Positions 25,648-35,921 of a stretch of DNA of 64,000 bases are shown in pieces. Both the position numbers and the translations under genes were made by a program. Location: the NCBI GenBank assembly GCA_027946365.1, contig JAPEUQ010000007.1:1922001-1986000 (forward strand), in the 5' to 3' direction. The notes below the pieces were generated by a model. That model was not told where the DNA came from. It searched no databases and saw only the letters and a program-made list of their open reading frames with translations. Position 1 is the stretch's first letter, and each line of letters begins with the position of its first letter. Origin of the DNA: Kalmusia sp. IMI 367209 (taxonomy: Eukaryota > Ascomycota > Dothideomycetes > Pleosporales > Didymosphaeriaceae).

Positions 25648-27403
25648 TGTTGATATAGCGGCTTCATAGGATTCGATATAGACCTTTCAGTCTTAATAAT
25701 CGTTCTTTTGATTGCATTAAGATAACTCACTGGGTCTGTTTCGACCGCAGTGTGACGCAGCAGACGACCGTCACGAAGCGCGCCGGTCCCATCTTCCATA
25801 CTGTGCGACAGGAGATGTCGAAAAATGATGCAAATAGTGGCTCAAAACCTGACGATACTGATGGAAGAGTATTTGGCGGTGTAATGAACGATTTAAAGTA
25901 AGTGAAACATAGCCGGCAGCTGGCTGCATCATTCGATATGTGGCGGTGACCTTTTCGGTTAATCGATCAGCCCTCTTTAAATACCTTCCTTCAGCCTTGA
26001 CGTTCGAGGGCGACAAATCAGGTCTAGGCAAACAAATTGCAGCATCCGAAGCTTCAGCCTAATGCACTGTGAACGCATCAAGAAAAGTGGTTCATTCAAC
26101 CACACTTCACGATATCACGAGATCTTGGAACACTTAGCTTCTGCGCGGACCGCCGTTCACTCTGTTTTGCAAACAACTCAAGATAGCCCGCAAAAACCGT
26201 AAATAGATTCAATCAGTGCATGCTAGATCTAAGGGGTCTGCAGATAATTTCGTAACGCCTGATTAGCCCAGAACGCCTTCCGGAGTTGGGGAGTGCGCCA
26301 CAATCTTCTTCATTGGACAGCTGATCTATGGAATAGCGAATGATCACTTAGTAGGTTCCCTGCAAGTGCAATAACGTACGTCTTGCCACGAAAGACAATC
26401 AATCTAAAACGCTTGAATGGTTATGGCGAGACAGATCCAAAGGTGACACATGCATAGACCTGCATTCAGCACCGCCTCCACCAAAAAATCATTCGCTCGT
26501 AGTAGCCTAGAGGGCACCCAATGTCTTTGAGTGCGAGCCAATCACCGCATGAATAGGACATCTAGGTCTTTCGCACGTGAGCGGCCATGTTATCTCACTC
26601 ACTTCATCCCATCCAGGTTTTTCTTCGTGTTATCTACATTCGCGGGCCCACGGCTGCCGCGAAGAGGGTTGTCACACAATATGTCAAAAGCCGCTATCGA
26701 CATAAGGCATCAAATTATTCGCAAAAATAAAAAAGGTCGTGCGAAGTCCTCGTGAATAATTACAAGCCGTCAATCAATAGTGCTGGTAAAGGAAGTTTCC
26801 CTATCGATGTGAGGCTGAGACTTCAGTGCTCTAACCCACCAATTTGCGAAGAAAACGATCAACGCTGTGGAGCTCAATCCCATGCAATCTGACGGTCTAT
26901 TAAGCTTATCCAAACACCAAGGCGGGGTTGACACAAATACTCTGCCATGCAACATGTCATCCTTGCTGCGAAAGCAAATTTTGGAAGATCTTTCTCGAAT
27001 TTGTTATTTTTTCGCTGCAACAATTCTTATACACTCTGCGTTGATTGCGGGTGCACAGCCCATACTTTGAATTATCAATGGCCCCTTTTGCACTTGTTAT
27101 TCTTAAGAGGTATCAAGCTGACGCGCTTACATTATAGTAGCCTAGCTCTACTCCTATATCACCGTACTGACGTGACCATTGCCTCTTTCGCCCGGGAATG
27201 AATGTTAGTAATTGTAGTCTACGGGCCATATGGGTGATCCCCCCAAATATTGATAGCAATCTAGCAAAAGGGATGCCTGCAATCAGGACTAGAAGTAGAA
27301 GAAAGATGAGTGATTTTGAATTGTTATTAGATTTACAAGCGCTCTTTAGATCTTTAAAGTATTATCTCTATGTTGACTTTTCTCAAAAGCAACGTCTCGC
27401 ACG
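25648..27403. other. AT-richer gene-poor stretch
   Basis: 1.75 kb between the broken kinase-like gene and the carboxylesterase. No protein family or RNA gene is recognised. Composition becomes AT-rich towards 26700-27400, with short tracts of A or T. It may hold remains of repeats. Confidence 0.45.
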
Positions 27404-29089
27404 CTAATTTTGCACTACCTCGCTGTTATCTTGCCAAAACTTGCATCTCTCAGTATTATCATAGTACACATCACTCACAGCGCCCATCTCAGTATAGTTG
27501 AAACTCATGACGTCGCCAGACTTGTAGTCTGGCCATACTGGTTTCGAAACATTGCTCCAGCTCTGCGCATTTGGATCGAGATGAAGCGCGAACGACAAGT
27601 AAAAGTCCTTCAACGAGTCTGCTATAGTCGCATTAGCACCTGGGGTAGATGCATAATTGAGATCGAACAGGAAAACCCCTGTGGCACCATGGAGCTGTGT
27701 TCCCGCATCGAAGAGCTCCTTGAAGACCGGTGTGTTAGTTGCCGCGATAGAGGCGGCGATGTAGCGAGAAGGACAGTTGATGCTGAAGTCACTACCCGTA
27801 TGTTAGCCAGGTTTATCCCTTTACCTGTACCATTTCATCCGACGGATTCCAACGTACCCGAACCATGTCTGCCGATGCCAGAAAGTGGAATTGAAATCCT
27901 CGCTAGGATATAATGCATAGAGCTTATCAATGAAGCTGTCATCCGCGTACGGAAATTGCGTCCGTAAGTCATTCTTCTCTTCCTCAATCGTCATCATAGA
28001 TTGGTTGCTGAATGCCCACCCTTCGTAGCCCTCTCTACTGACGATCGTCGGCACCTTCGCAAAATGTCCAGCTGCGAATTCCCTTGATGGCAAGTCTCTT
28101 ACCACCTTACCATCGACATACGGTCCGTAATAGAAGGTCCCATACCCATACGCGCCCTCAAGATAGGCAGTCGTGTATGTCTTCTGCGTAGCATTCTTCA
28201 GCACGTCTTCCGGGATCTCTTGTAAACACTTCAAGTCCGCACACCCTGCATCAGTCAGAAGCACCTCAAACTGCCTATCAAGCTGGTCTTCCTTTAAAAA
28301 CTGCTGCCACCAAGGATACTCCGCGATTGCGGCGCGAAACGGGGGCTCCACTCCGCCTTCCCATGCTACCTGCGCAGTCACACTCCCACCTCCTGCACTG
28401 CCTCCAAAGATCGTGACTTTGTCCGGATCGCCGCCAAAAGCTGCGATGTTTTTCCGCGTCCATTCCAGCGCAGCGCGTTGATCAAGAAGGCCGATGTTCT
28501 GCGCTCCGCCTTCGCTGACGAATTTAGGGCCGCCGACGAAGCCGTAGGCGCCGAGGCGGTACTGCGTGCTTACGTAGATGAATGCATTGCCCGTGTGGCG
28601 CATCAATGCGTGCGGATCTAAAGCTGGATTGACTGCTTCGCCAACCGTATATCCTCCGCCGTGGATATTAAAAACCACGGGAAGTTGAAGTTTGGCGCCG
28701 GCGATCGCGGTATCGGGCGTCCAGACAGTCAATGTTAAACAGTCCTCAGACCCGTTGATTTGGGAAGGAGGAGGAGCTCCGGCCAAGAAGGAATAGGGAG
28801 TACCCTGAACGCATGATGGGCCAACTTTCGTTGCGTCGATAGGTGTACTGGTTTTGGTGTAGTTACTAGGTGCGATGTATGGTTGGGGTGCTTTCCAACG
28901 AAGTGGACCGATTGGTGCAGCGGCGAAGGGTATGCTGTAATATATATGCGTGTTTAGGGTCGTGTTGTGATATCCGACGTATTTGACTTCGCCTACGGTG
29001 ACAATAGGGCTGGTAGTGGTGTTGTACGGGAGAGCGACCGCATTGCCTAGGAGAGTTGCGAGAGCGAAGCAGGCTGTCGCTTTTATCAT
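27404..29089 (-). CDS. Secreted type-B carboxylesterase/lipase, 539 aa
   Basis: Exons 29089-27858 and 27791-27404 join in frame across a 66-nt intron. An in-frame upstream ATG at 29125 is possible, but 29089 gives a clean signal peptide (MIKATACFALATLLGNAVALP). Type-B features in order: EDCLTLTVWTP near 115-125, oxyanion-hole NIHGGGYTVG at 141-150, QNIGLLDQRAALEWTRKNIAAFGGDP at about 197-222, and the nucleophile elbow IFGGSAGGGS with Ser231. The elbow is GGSAG rather than the usual GESAG. I do not see the usual HG-containing motif for the catalytic His at the expected place in exon 2. Several N-glycosylation sequons (NTT, NYT, NGS) fit a secreted enzyme. The family hydrolyses esters and lipids outside the cell. 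It sits in an accessory block between a broken gene and HET debris. Confidence 0.88.
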
Positions 29090-30180
29090 GATGAACAAAC
29101 GACAAAGCAGACAAGGAGTGAACAATTGTTAGAGAAGAAATGATGAAATACGAGAAGACAATCAGATAGAGCCTAAGCTTACGACGCTTATGTGAAATTA
29201 CAAATTTAAGGGGGATAAATGAGAAAACACCGTCCAGGCAGACGTGAAAACTCCACCATTATGTAGAAGCACGGGCATCCGGATCCCTCGGGACCTGCCT
29301 TAGCGACTTTCATGAATACCGGGCTAGCAGCTGACATTGTGGGGAAGTAATGAAGAAATATAACTATATTGGGTTATACGAGGAGTCCCTTGTAGGCTAT
29401 CCATGTCGATCCCAATCGCCTGCTCCAAGATATTTCTCCCAATCTAGTATCTAAATCAGGATACCTGTTAGTCTTGTAGAGGCAATTATAAGCGCAATAG
29501 AGCGCGTTTATATACCTGTTAATCAGATTCAAACAGTCAGATTTTTGTACGCAAAGAAAAATTTCAAATTCACAGGATGCGGTGGACCATGCTTGGCATA
29601 ATCCTTCTACACGGTCCTTAAGATCGACAAGAATGTTTCTAGTTATGGGTTGGTACTAGAAGCCTTCAAGGAATGCCTTGCAAAGCTTCCAGAATGTCGT
29701 GGAGTCTTTAGGGTAGCTGCTCAGTTTTGTTGTGCTTCAGGTCTACCCCGCTCGTACCCCGGTTTCCCACGGCTACACCAACCGCAGTTAATTAAATTGG
29801 TGTAACATGATTCGGTACAGTGCCGCCTTTCTCTTGAGGGAAATTATGCAGCCCAGTACGACTTAAGTCATGTTCCAGACCCTCGTAATTGTGACTGCCT
29901 AATATACCAGAGGCGTAGCATCCTGGTGTTAGCATCATCGAACGGGCCTTGCAGCTGACGACGAAACTGTAATCTCAGCCTCAGAGTACGCAAACTTCTG
30001 CGTTAGTCGGACAGAAGGCATGCGAAGATATTTCAAGACACTTGAACCAATGGGTCAACTACCTTTCTTGAGTGTCGGCTGTCTGTGCTAACATGATCTC
30101 GACTAACCACTTACTCTCGATTTCATGCACTATAGTTTTCAATCTTGCTTGAGGCACCATGTTGCTTGCAAATCCGAGAC
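29090..30180. other. Degenerate accessory DNA upstream of the HET relic
   Basis: About 1.1 kb with the esterase promoter at its left end. The remainder shows no intact gene. Given the HET-domain remains just to the right, part of this stretch may be the decayed N-terminal region of that gene, but I cannot align it with confidence. Confidence 0.4.
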
Positions 30181-30600
30181 ACCTGATCTAATTGACCTTC
30201 TCACGAGAGCAATCGATGTTGGAGATCAAGATACTCCGCCACGTTTGATCACTGGGTTTTCAAACAAGTGCCAACGGACAGCAGTCAGTTATTGCTAGTG
30301 AGGAAAGGTGTACCATATTATCAGTTCACATAATCGTGACAAGCTCCATTCGGGTATGTCATTGAGAGAGCTACCAGCAGCTTTCATGGATGCGGTGCTA
30401 GTCACCCGAAGTCTGCAATCTTCCATATCTATGGGTCGATGCCATATACATTATGTAAGATAGTCTGGATAATGATTGGCCCAAGGAAATGTCGTATGAG
30501 CTGGAAAGGAAGCGTAGCCATCCGAAAATAGTGAGCTTCTGGGAGAGACTCCCGAGACTACTCGAGGCTGGATATGCTAGGAGACGTATCATCCGCGAAG
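30181..30600 (+). pseudogene. HET-domain (heterokaryon incompatibility) gene relic
   Basis: Plus-strand translation gives the ordered core of a HET domain: LLTRAIDVGDQDTPPRLI, then TAVSYC followed directly by stops TAG (30296) and TGA (30299) where intact members have WGG, then SLRELPAAFMDAVLVTRSL. After a frame change comes LWVDAIYIM, stop TAA (30456-30458) where members have Gln, then DSLDNDWPKEMSYELER. Intact HET domains read roughly SYCWG...LP.TF.DAI.VTR.L...YLWVDALCIIQD. The stops fit CAA-to-TAA and TGG-to-TAG changes. No start or complete frame remains. HET proteins trigger cell death when unlike hyphae fuse; this copy cannot work. Confidence 0.8.
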
Positions 30601-31373
30601 AATTTGTGTTTCACGGATTCTAGCCTAGTATGGGACACTTTGTGTCATACCATTGTGAAGTGGCTTATGATCCGTCTGACTATGGAGGAAATTTCAAATC
30701 GCTGATCCAGCCCTCTCCTGTCAATAATTCGAATAGCGAAAAAGGAGATTATTTACGAGGCCCAACGACTTGTGGGAACACCGCAGTGGGATAATCGGAA
30801 TAAGAAGACATATATATCTGGATACGTTTCCGTAACCAGAAGATGAGGACGAAGGCCCTGGGGCGTTCTGTTTTGTACCTCAAGTGAAGAATCGCGACGG
30901 CAATCAACAGGGCTCTATGAAAAAGGCGTGCACGAATACAATGCCTCGAGATTCCTGATCCAAGTGCATAGTCAAGCCTTAGTTCTCGGCAAATTCCACT
31001 GAAGGTGGTTCAGCAGTGGATGCATCAAAGATAGTACCCACGAGATCGGTAGTCCGTAGTCTTCAGTCATGTTGTAAGCAATAGTCGACGTACCAATAGT
31101 TAGTAACGTGATGGATTAGTTCAAAAAATCATGACCCATACGACATTGACCTAGACCTACTATGTTTCTTCCGCGTGGCGTTTCGCGTATACTTGGCTAC
31201 TACTATCAAACCCGTAACCATTTACGTGAAAAGTCCAGAGATACAGTGGGGACTTTTTTTTGGTTCATACAGACAAAAGTGGTGTCACACAAAGGTCATC
31301 CAATCGAACCTTCCAGCCATGCGAAGCTGAATATCTTACATGTTGTTTGTATCATATCGTACATTGTTATTAC
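30601..31373. other. Degenerate DNA downstream of the HET relic
   Basis: About 770 bp without an intact gene. It may contain the decayed rest of the HET gene. At the right end it becomes the 3' region of the MGR3-like gene. Confidence 0.4.
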
Positions 31374-32832
31374 CTACTGCTGCGCCTTCCGCAACTCCTT
31401 CAATCGCTGGAGGCCTGCCTTTGCATTGGCTTGCCCCTCGGCGAAGCCGAACTTCTTCGCTAGCGAGACAGCTTCATTGTACTTCTGCTGCGCTTCCTGG
31501 ACCTTGCCCTCCATCTCGAAAAACTCACCGAGATTATGTGTCGCGACGGCGCAGCCAATGTCGCACTCTTCATTCCGGTCTCGAGACGTTATCGTGCCCG
31601 CTCGCGCAAGGGCCTTGCCTGCCCATTGGTGCGCTTGCTCGACGAGTGCGGCACGCGGAGGCGACGGGGTGTTCGGGAAGGACGAGGGCGAGGAGGAGGT
31701 CATCGAAGCAGGGGGTGGCGTCTGCTGAGCGAGACATGTGGAGATGTTGTTCACTGTTATAGCAGATGCCATCAGCGATGATCCATGCGTGCGATCGATC
31801 TACTCACTTAGCACGACGCCGTGACATGAATTGGGTGGACAGAGCTCGAGCGCCCGCAGAAAGAGCGGTAAGGCGAGGTAGTGCGAGTTGTTCTGCTCGT
31901 AGTGCTGGCCGAGTGCTGTGGCAGGTAAGCGGTCGCACATTGAGATCTAGGCGTCGCACACAGATAGACGGTGAGCGCCCGAAACAACATACCTTCCAGC
32001 GTGGCACCCATCTCGTCGTCCGTCATCCAATCACCCTCTCCTTGTTTTACGCCCTCTGTTTCGCGCCGCTGCTTCTCTCCCAATGCGCTCTCGACCGCCT
32101 CCACCAGCCGCTTCTCGGCATCGTCCGGTTCGTTTACGTACTTGCAGTCGTAGAGCTGCCCGAGCTTGAGATTAATCTGCACCATGTTCTTCTTCACGCG
32201 CGAGCGGTTGCCGTTGGTGATGTGCTGCTCGCTGAATTCGTCCACCCAGCGCTGGCAGTCGGCGCGCATGATTTCCAGCACGTCACAGGCCATGGCATAA
32301 TAGCCCTGCTCTTCGAACAGAGCTGCGATGGCGTATTTGACGCCCATGATCTCATCGCTGAACGGGTCCATGCCCACCTCGGTGGCAACCTGCAATGCCT
32401 GACGGAAGTACTTGTTCGCTTCCCTAATGTCTAGGTTTTGCCCTCTGCTGTAGAATAGCGCTCGGCGGAGCTTCTTTGCGACGGCTTCGGGGAAGTTGTG
32501 GTATGGCTTCTGGATGACATTGCGATAGTACCAGGGAATGTAGTATGCGGCCCAGCCAGAGAGGGCGACGATGCTGCAGGTGGTGAGCTCTCATCCGATC
32601 CGAATATGCTAGTCAGAGCAACCTACGATATGATGGCGAACGGAAACGCAATTGGGCTTCTATGAAACTGCTCGCGGAATTGGTCACGGACCGTCGACCT
32701 GTACCGCCGCGAGAGAGGCTGCTGGACGGGTCGCCAGGTTCGCGCAGGCAATTTCGTGCCTATATGCGAAGCTTCGCATGGCGCAAGACCGCTGGCTCGC
32801 AAGGCAATTCGAGGTGCAGCTCTAGAGAACAT
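31374..32832 (-). CDS. MGR3: Mitochondrial TPR protein, MGR3-like (i-AAA protease adaptor family), 424 aa
   Basis: Four exons, 32832-32627, 32573-31993, 31915-31808 and 31753-31374, join in frame. The N-terminus is Arg/Ser/Ala-rich without acidic residues for some 18 positions (MFSRAAPRIALRASGLAP), a mitochondrial presequence. One membrane segment spans the first splice junction (IAFPFAIIS, then IVALSGWAAYYIPWYYRN). TPR-like repeats follow: ANKYFRQALQVATEVGMD, YAIAALFEEQGYYAMACDVLEIMRADC, ALGQHYEQNNSHYLALPLFLRAL and ATHNLGEFFEMEGKVQEAQQKY. This matches fungal Mgr3-type proteins of the inner membrane, which help deliver misfolded proteins to the YME1 i-AAA protease. The motif GEGDWMTDDEMGATLE is typical of the fungal family. 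Orthology to yeast MGR3 is likely but not proven. It shares a 200-bp promoter with the SRAP gene. Confidence 0.82.
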
Positions 32833-33035
32833 GGCAAGTCCTTGTGATGACCATCAGCAGTGGAGAGAGCGATGAAGCGTGGGGCGCTGCCGCGTGGTGA
32901 GGGCGGCGAAAAGTTAGTGCCAGTCGCGCTCCGCGTAGGGCTGAAAGCGCGCTCCCGCATGACGTCGTCCAATCACGGCGACTACACCTCCGCTCGAACC
33001 GTCAAGAGACAAACGATGAGCTGAACACACTCAAC

Positions 33036-34791
33036 ATGTGCGGCCGATATGTAATGGCCTTGGTGAGTGTTCCGAAGCTGCGTATCATCTCCTCTGATAT
33101 GCGTGTAGCGGCCGGCAGAGGTGCGACAGCAGTTGGAACAAGCGCACATGCCTGTGGACGAAGCTCCCGACGATGAAAGTGTGCGTCAAAGCTACAACTT
33201 CGCACCTGGCTACCATGGCCTAGTGTACCGAGCAGACGGTCCCGACTATGGAGCGAGTCGATCAGATGATCAGAGCAGCCGCGATAAACAAGAACAAGAC
33301 AAGGACCACATATCCGCCCGAGCAGCAGGGAACGTAGACCACGCCAAGTACAAGCTTCAGGCCATGAAATGGGGTCAGTTGGCCGAGCTCTGCTCTGTTA
33401 CGAGCATCAGGCGTACAGTGCTAACGCCATCCCAACCTGCAGGCCTCGTCCCCTTCTGGACTAAGCGCAACCCCGACTATGGTTCCATGATGAAGACGAT
33501 CAACTGTCGGGATGACTCGCTCTACGAAGATCGCGGCATGTGGACAAGCATGAAGAAGAAGAAACGGTGCATCGTGGTCGCACAAGGCTTCTACGAATGG
33601 CTGAAGAAGAACAACGGCAAGGAAAAGATACCGCATTTCACAAAGCGCAAGGATGGCCAGCTGATGTGCTTTGCGGGGCTATACGATTGTGTTCAATTCG
33701 ACGGTGAGTACCGATTTCGTCTTCCTGCTACTGAATGGACATGCATGATTATGGTATCGTCATAACATGGGGCCACTCTACCACTCTTAGCCTGCAATTG
33801 CCTGTCGTGATGCAAGCAGGCACAGCCGCTATCACAGACGACACAGAGGGACCTCTCCAGGTTTTGGTATAAGGTGCCACGTTCTGCCTGGCTGTCGTAC
33901 ACGACATTAGCGTCCACTGACGATAGACTAGACGCTGAACAGAAGCTGTACACCTACACGATCATCACCACGGACTCGAACAAGCAGCTCAGCTTTCTTC
34001 ATGACCGGTACGTAGGTCCAAGGTATACCTGCAATGATTCAGGTCACGGCATTTTTCTGTGGCACACGCGACATTTGGACTGAACTATGCTGATTCGTGT
34101 TTCAACCCTCAGCATGCCGGTTATTTTGGACAATGGCTCGGACGCGATCAGGACCTGGCTGGACCCAAATCGGACGGAATGGAGCATGGACCTGCAATCG
34201 CTTCTCAAACCGTTTGAGGGCGAATTGGAATGCTATCCTGTGATCCAGGATGTGGGCAAGGTTGGAAACAACTCGCCCCAGTTTGTGGTGCCCGTCAATA
34301 GCGCCGCGAACAAGAGCAATATTGCCAACTTCTTCGGGAACCAACGGAAAGCGGCCCAGGCAAAGCAGGGAGAAGGCGCAGCGGGAAAGAGAGAAGATGA
34401 CGACGACAGCAAGCAAGAGATCAAAGTCGAATGCGACGCCAATGAAGCTCGTGGGACCACGAACCGAGTCGAAGGTACCGAAGATAACGCGCCATTTCCT
34501 GTTCCAGCACCAATAACCTCATCACCCGGGGGAGGATGGCAAGGCATCAAACGAGAGCGCAGTGAGGCAGACGATAGTGACACAGCAGCCGGTGCCCCCC
34601 AACAGAAGCGGAGGACCCCCGTCAAGTCTGGGCCAGGATGCGGCGAATCCCCGCAGAAACGTGGTACCAAGGCGCCTGCAAAGAAAGGCACCAGGAGCGC
34701 CACAAGTAACGGCAGCGCAGCGAAGGCGAAGGCGAATGCAGCGAAGAAGGGCGACGGCAGCCGAAAGATTACCTCATTCTTCAGCAAGTGA
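33036..34791 (+). CDS. SRAP-domain protein (HMCES/YedK family), abasic-site DNA-protein crosslinker, 435 aa
   Basis: Five exons, 33036-33062, 33109-33373, 33443-33703, 33932-34007 and 34113-34791, join in frame. After Met removal the catalytic Cys2 is N-terminal (MCGRYVMAL). Other SRAP active-site positions are present: Asn in YNFAPG, Glu in GFYEW (about residue 149) and His in FLHDRMPVIL (about 207). AMKWG-LVPFW crosses the second intron exactly as in the family. SRAP proteins form a thiazolidine crosslink with abasic sites in single-stranded DNA and so shield them at replication forks. Beyond the domain, a Lys/Ala-rich disordered tail from about residue 290 ends in RKITSFFSK, a candidate PCNA-binding (PIP-like) motif; another similar motif, NIANFF, is at about 279-284. 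The third intron is unusually long (228 nt). It is divergent from the MGR3-like gene. Confidence 0.93.
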
Positions 34792-35921
34792 GGGGGGGGG
34801 ATAGTCTGCGACTACTACTACTACAACTATCAACAGCACATGGACCACAGCTTCGGGTACGGAGTCCGCGATGGCCGAGTGCTGTGCTTTGGTCCCTCCC
34901 CCCCTCCTCCAGGAAGTGGGTGAGAGAGAGAGAGAGAGGGCATGGGCGGGCGGTGAGAGGGGTGATGTTGGTTTAGGCATGCGGCGCAACTGGTACGGGA
35001 TCGCCGGCGGCACACGACAAGGCAGGCGGCAGCGTGACTACTAAGTGATGCGTGTCATGGACAACAGGGCAGTTGTGCCGCCGAGGGCGGCGTATTACCT
35101 CGCTGTATTTATTCCGGGATACAGATGTGAGCGGCGGCAGGCGACGTGCGGTTTTCGCGTGGGCGGCGGGAGGGAAAAACCCTGCAGGCTTGCAGCGAAG
35201 CACGGCGACACAGGCAGCCAGCCATGCGTTCTTCTGCGAGTGTGTGCGACGCCGACGCCCCCAAGTGAAGACATGTTTCGACAAGCAGCACCGGCCAATA
35301 CCTCAAACCACCAGCCGTCGTCGCCGTCGCCGTCGTCGTCGTCTTCGTCGTTTTCGTTCTCGGAGGGCTTCGCCGTCGACCACTAGGCGCGGTGGTTAGC
35401 CGACGACGCTTTCCAGCTCGACGGCCCAAGACGGACAGTGCCGCTTCCCCCATTCTACCCGCAAACGCCGCGTCGTCCGCCGCCGCCGCCAGCACGCTGC
35501 AACGTTTCTGCACAGTCGTGCATCCAAGCCGGCCCTGCCCTACCCTGCCCTGCCCTGCCCTGCCCTGCCCTGCCCTGCAGTCTTTACCGCCGCGCAAACC
35601 ATCCCGCTTTGAGCGCCCCGTGGCCCGCGGGCCCCTTCACATCTCCCGCGCGTCTGTGATCAACGCCCATCAACTGTCATGTAAGTGCAACGCTGCCTTC
35701 TGGTTATGCGCCTACGAACCCGCCCTCGCTCCGGCTTCATGCCTTGCTCGTCGCCTCTCTGCACCATCGCCAGCCTCGTCTGCCTCTGCATGCCGCTCCA
35801 GTGACGGCGCTCACCGCCGTTCCCCTGCCCAACTCACGCACACATACCTCAAATTCGCCCCGGTTGATTGTGCGCATGTCCGACCTCCTCCACCCGGCCT
35901 CTTCGGCGTCCCTCGCTCACG
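34792..35921. other. Low-complexity intergenic/5' leader region
   Basis: 1.1 kb with simple-sequence tracts: GA repeats at about 34921-34940, CGT/CGC triplets at 35311-35358 and a CCCTG array at 35533-35577. Long open frames on both strands here are due to GC-rich bias and have no family match. The right part is probably the promoter and long 5' leader of the triple-domain gene. Confidence 0.5.
35533..35577 (+). repeat. CCCTG pentanucleotide tandem array, 9 units
   Basis: Nine head-to-tail 5-bp units, eight CCCTG and one CCCTA (the second). They lie about 345 bp upstream of the start codon of the isochorismatase-AlkB-GST gene, in its promoter or leader. Confidence 0.95.

Noticed and set aside
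33063..33108. Short SRAP intron considered as sequence error because exon 1 has only 9 codons
   Set aside because: GTGAGT and GTGTAG ends and exact family sequence across the join (MCGRYVMAL-RPAEVRQQL) support a true intron.
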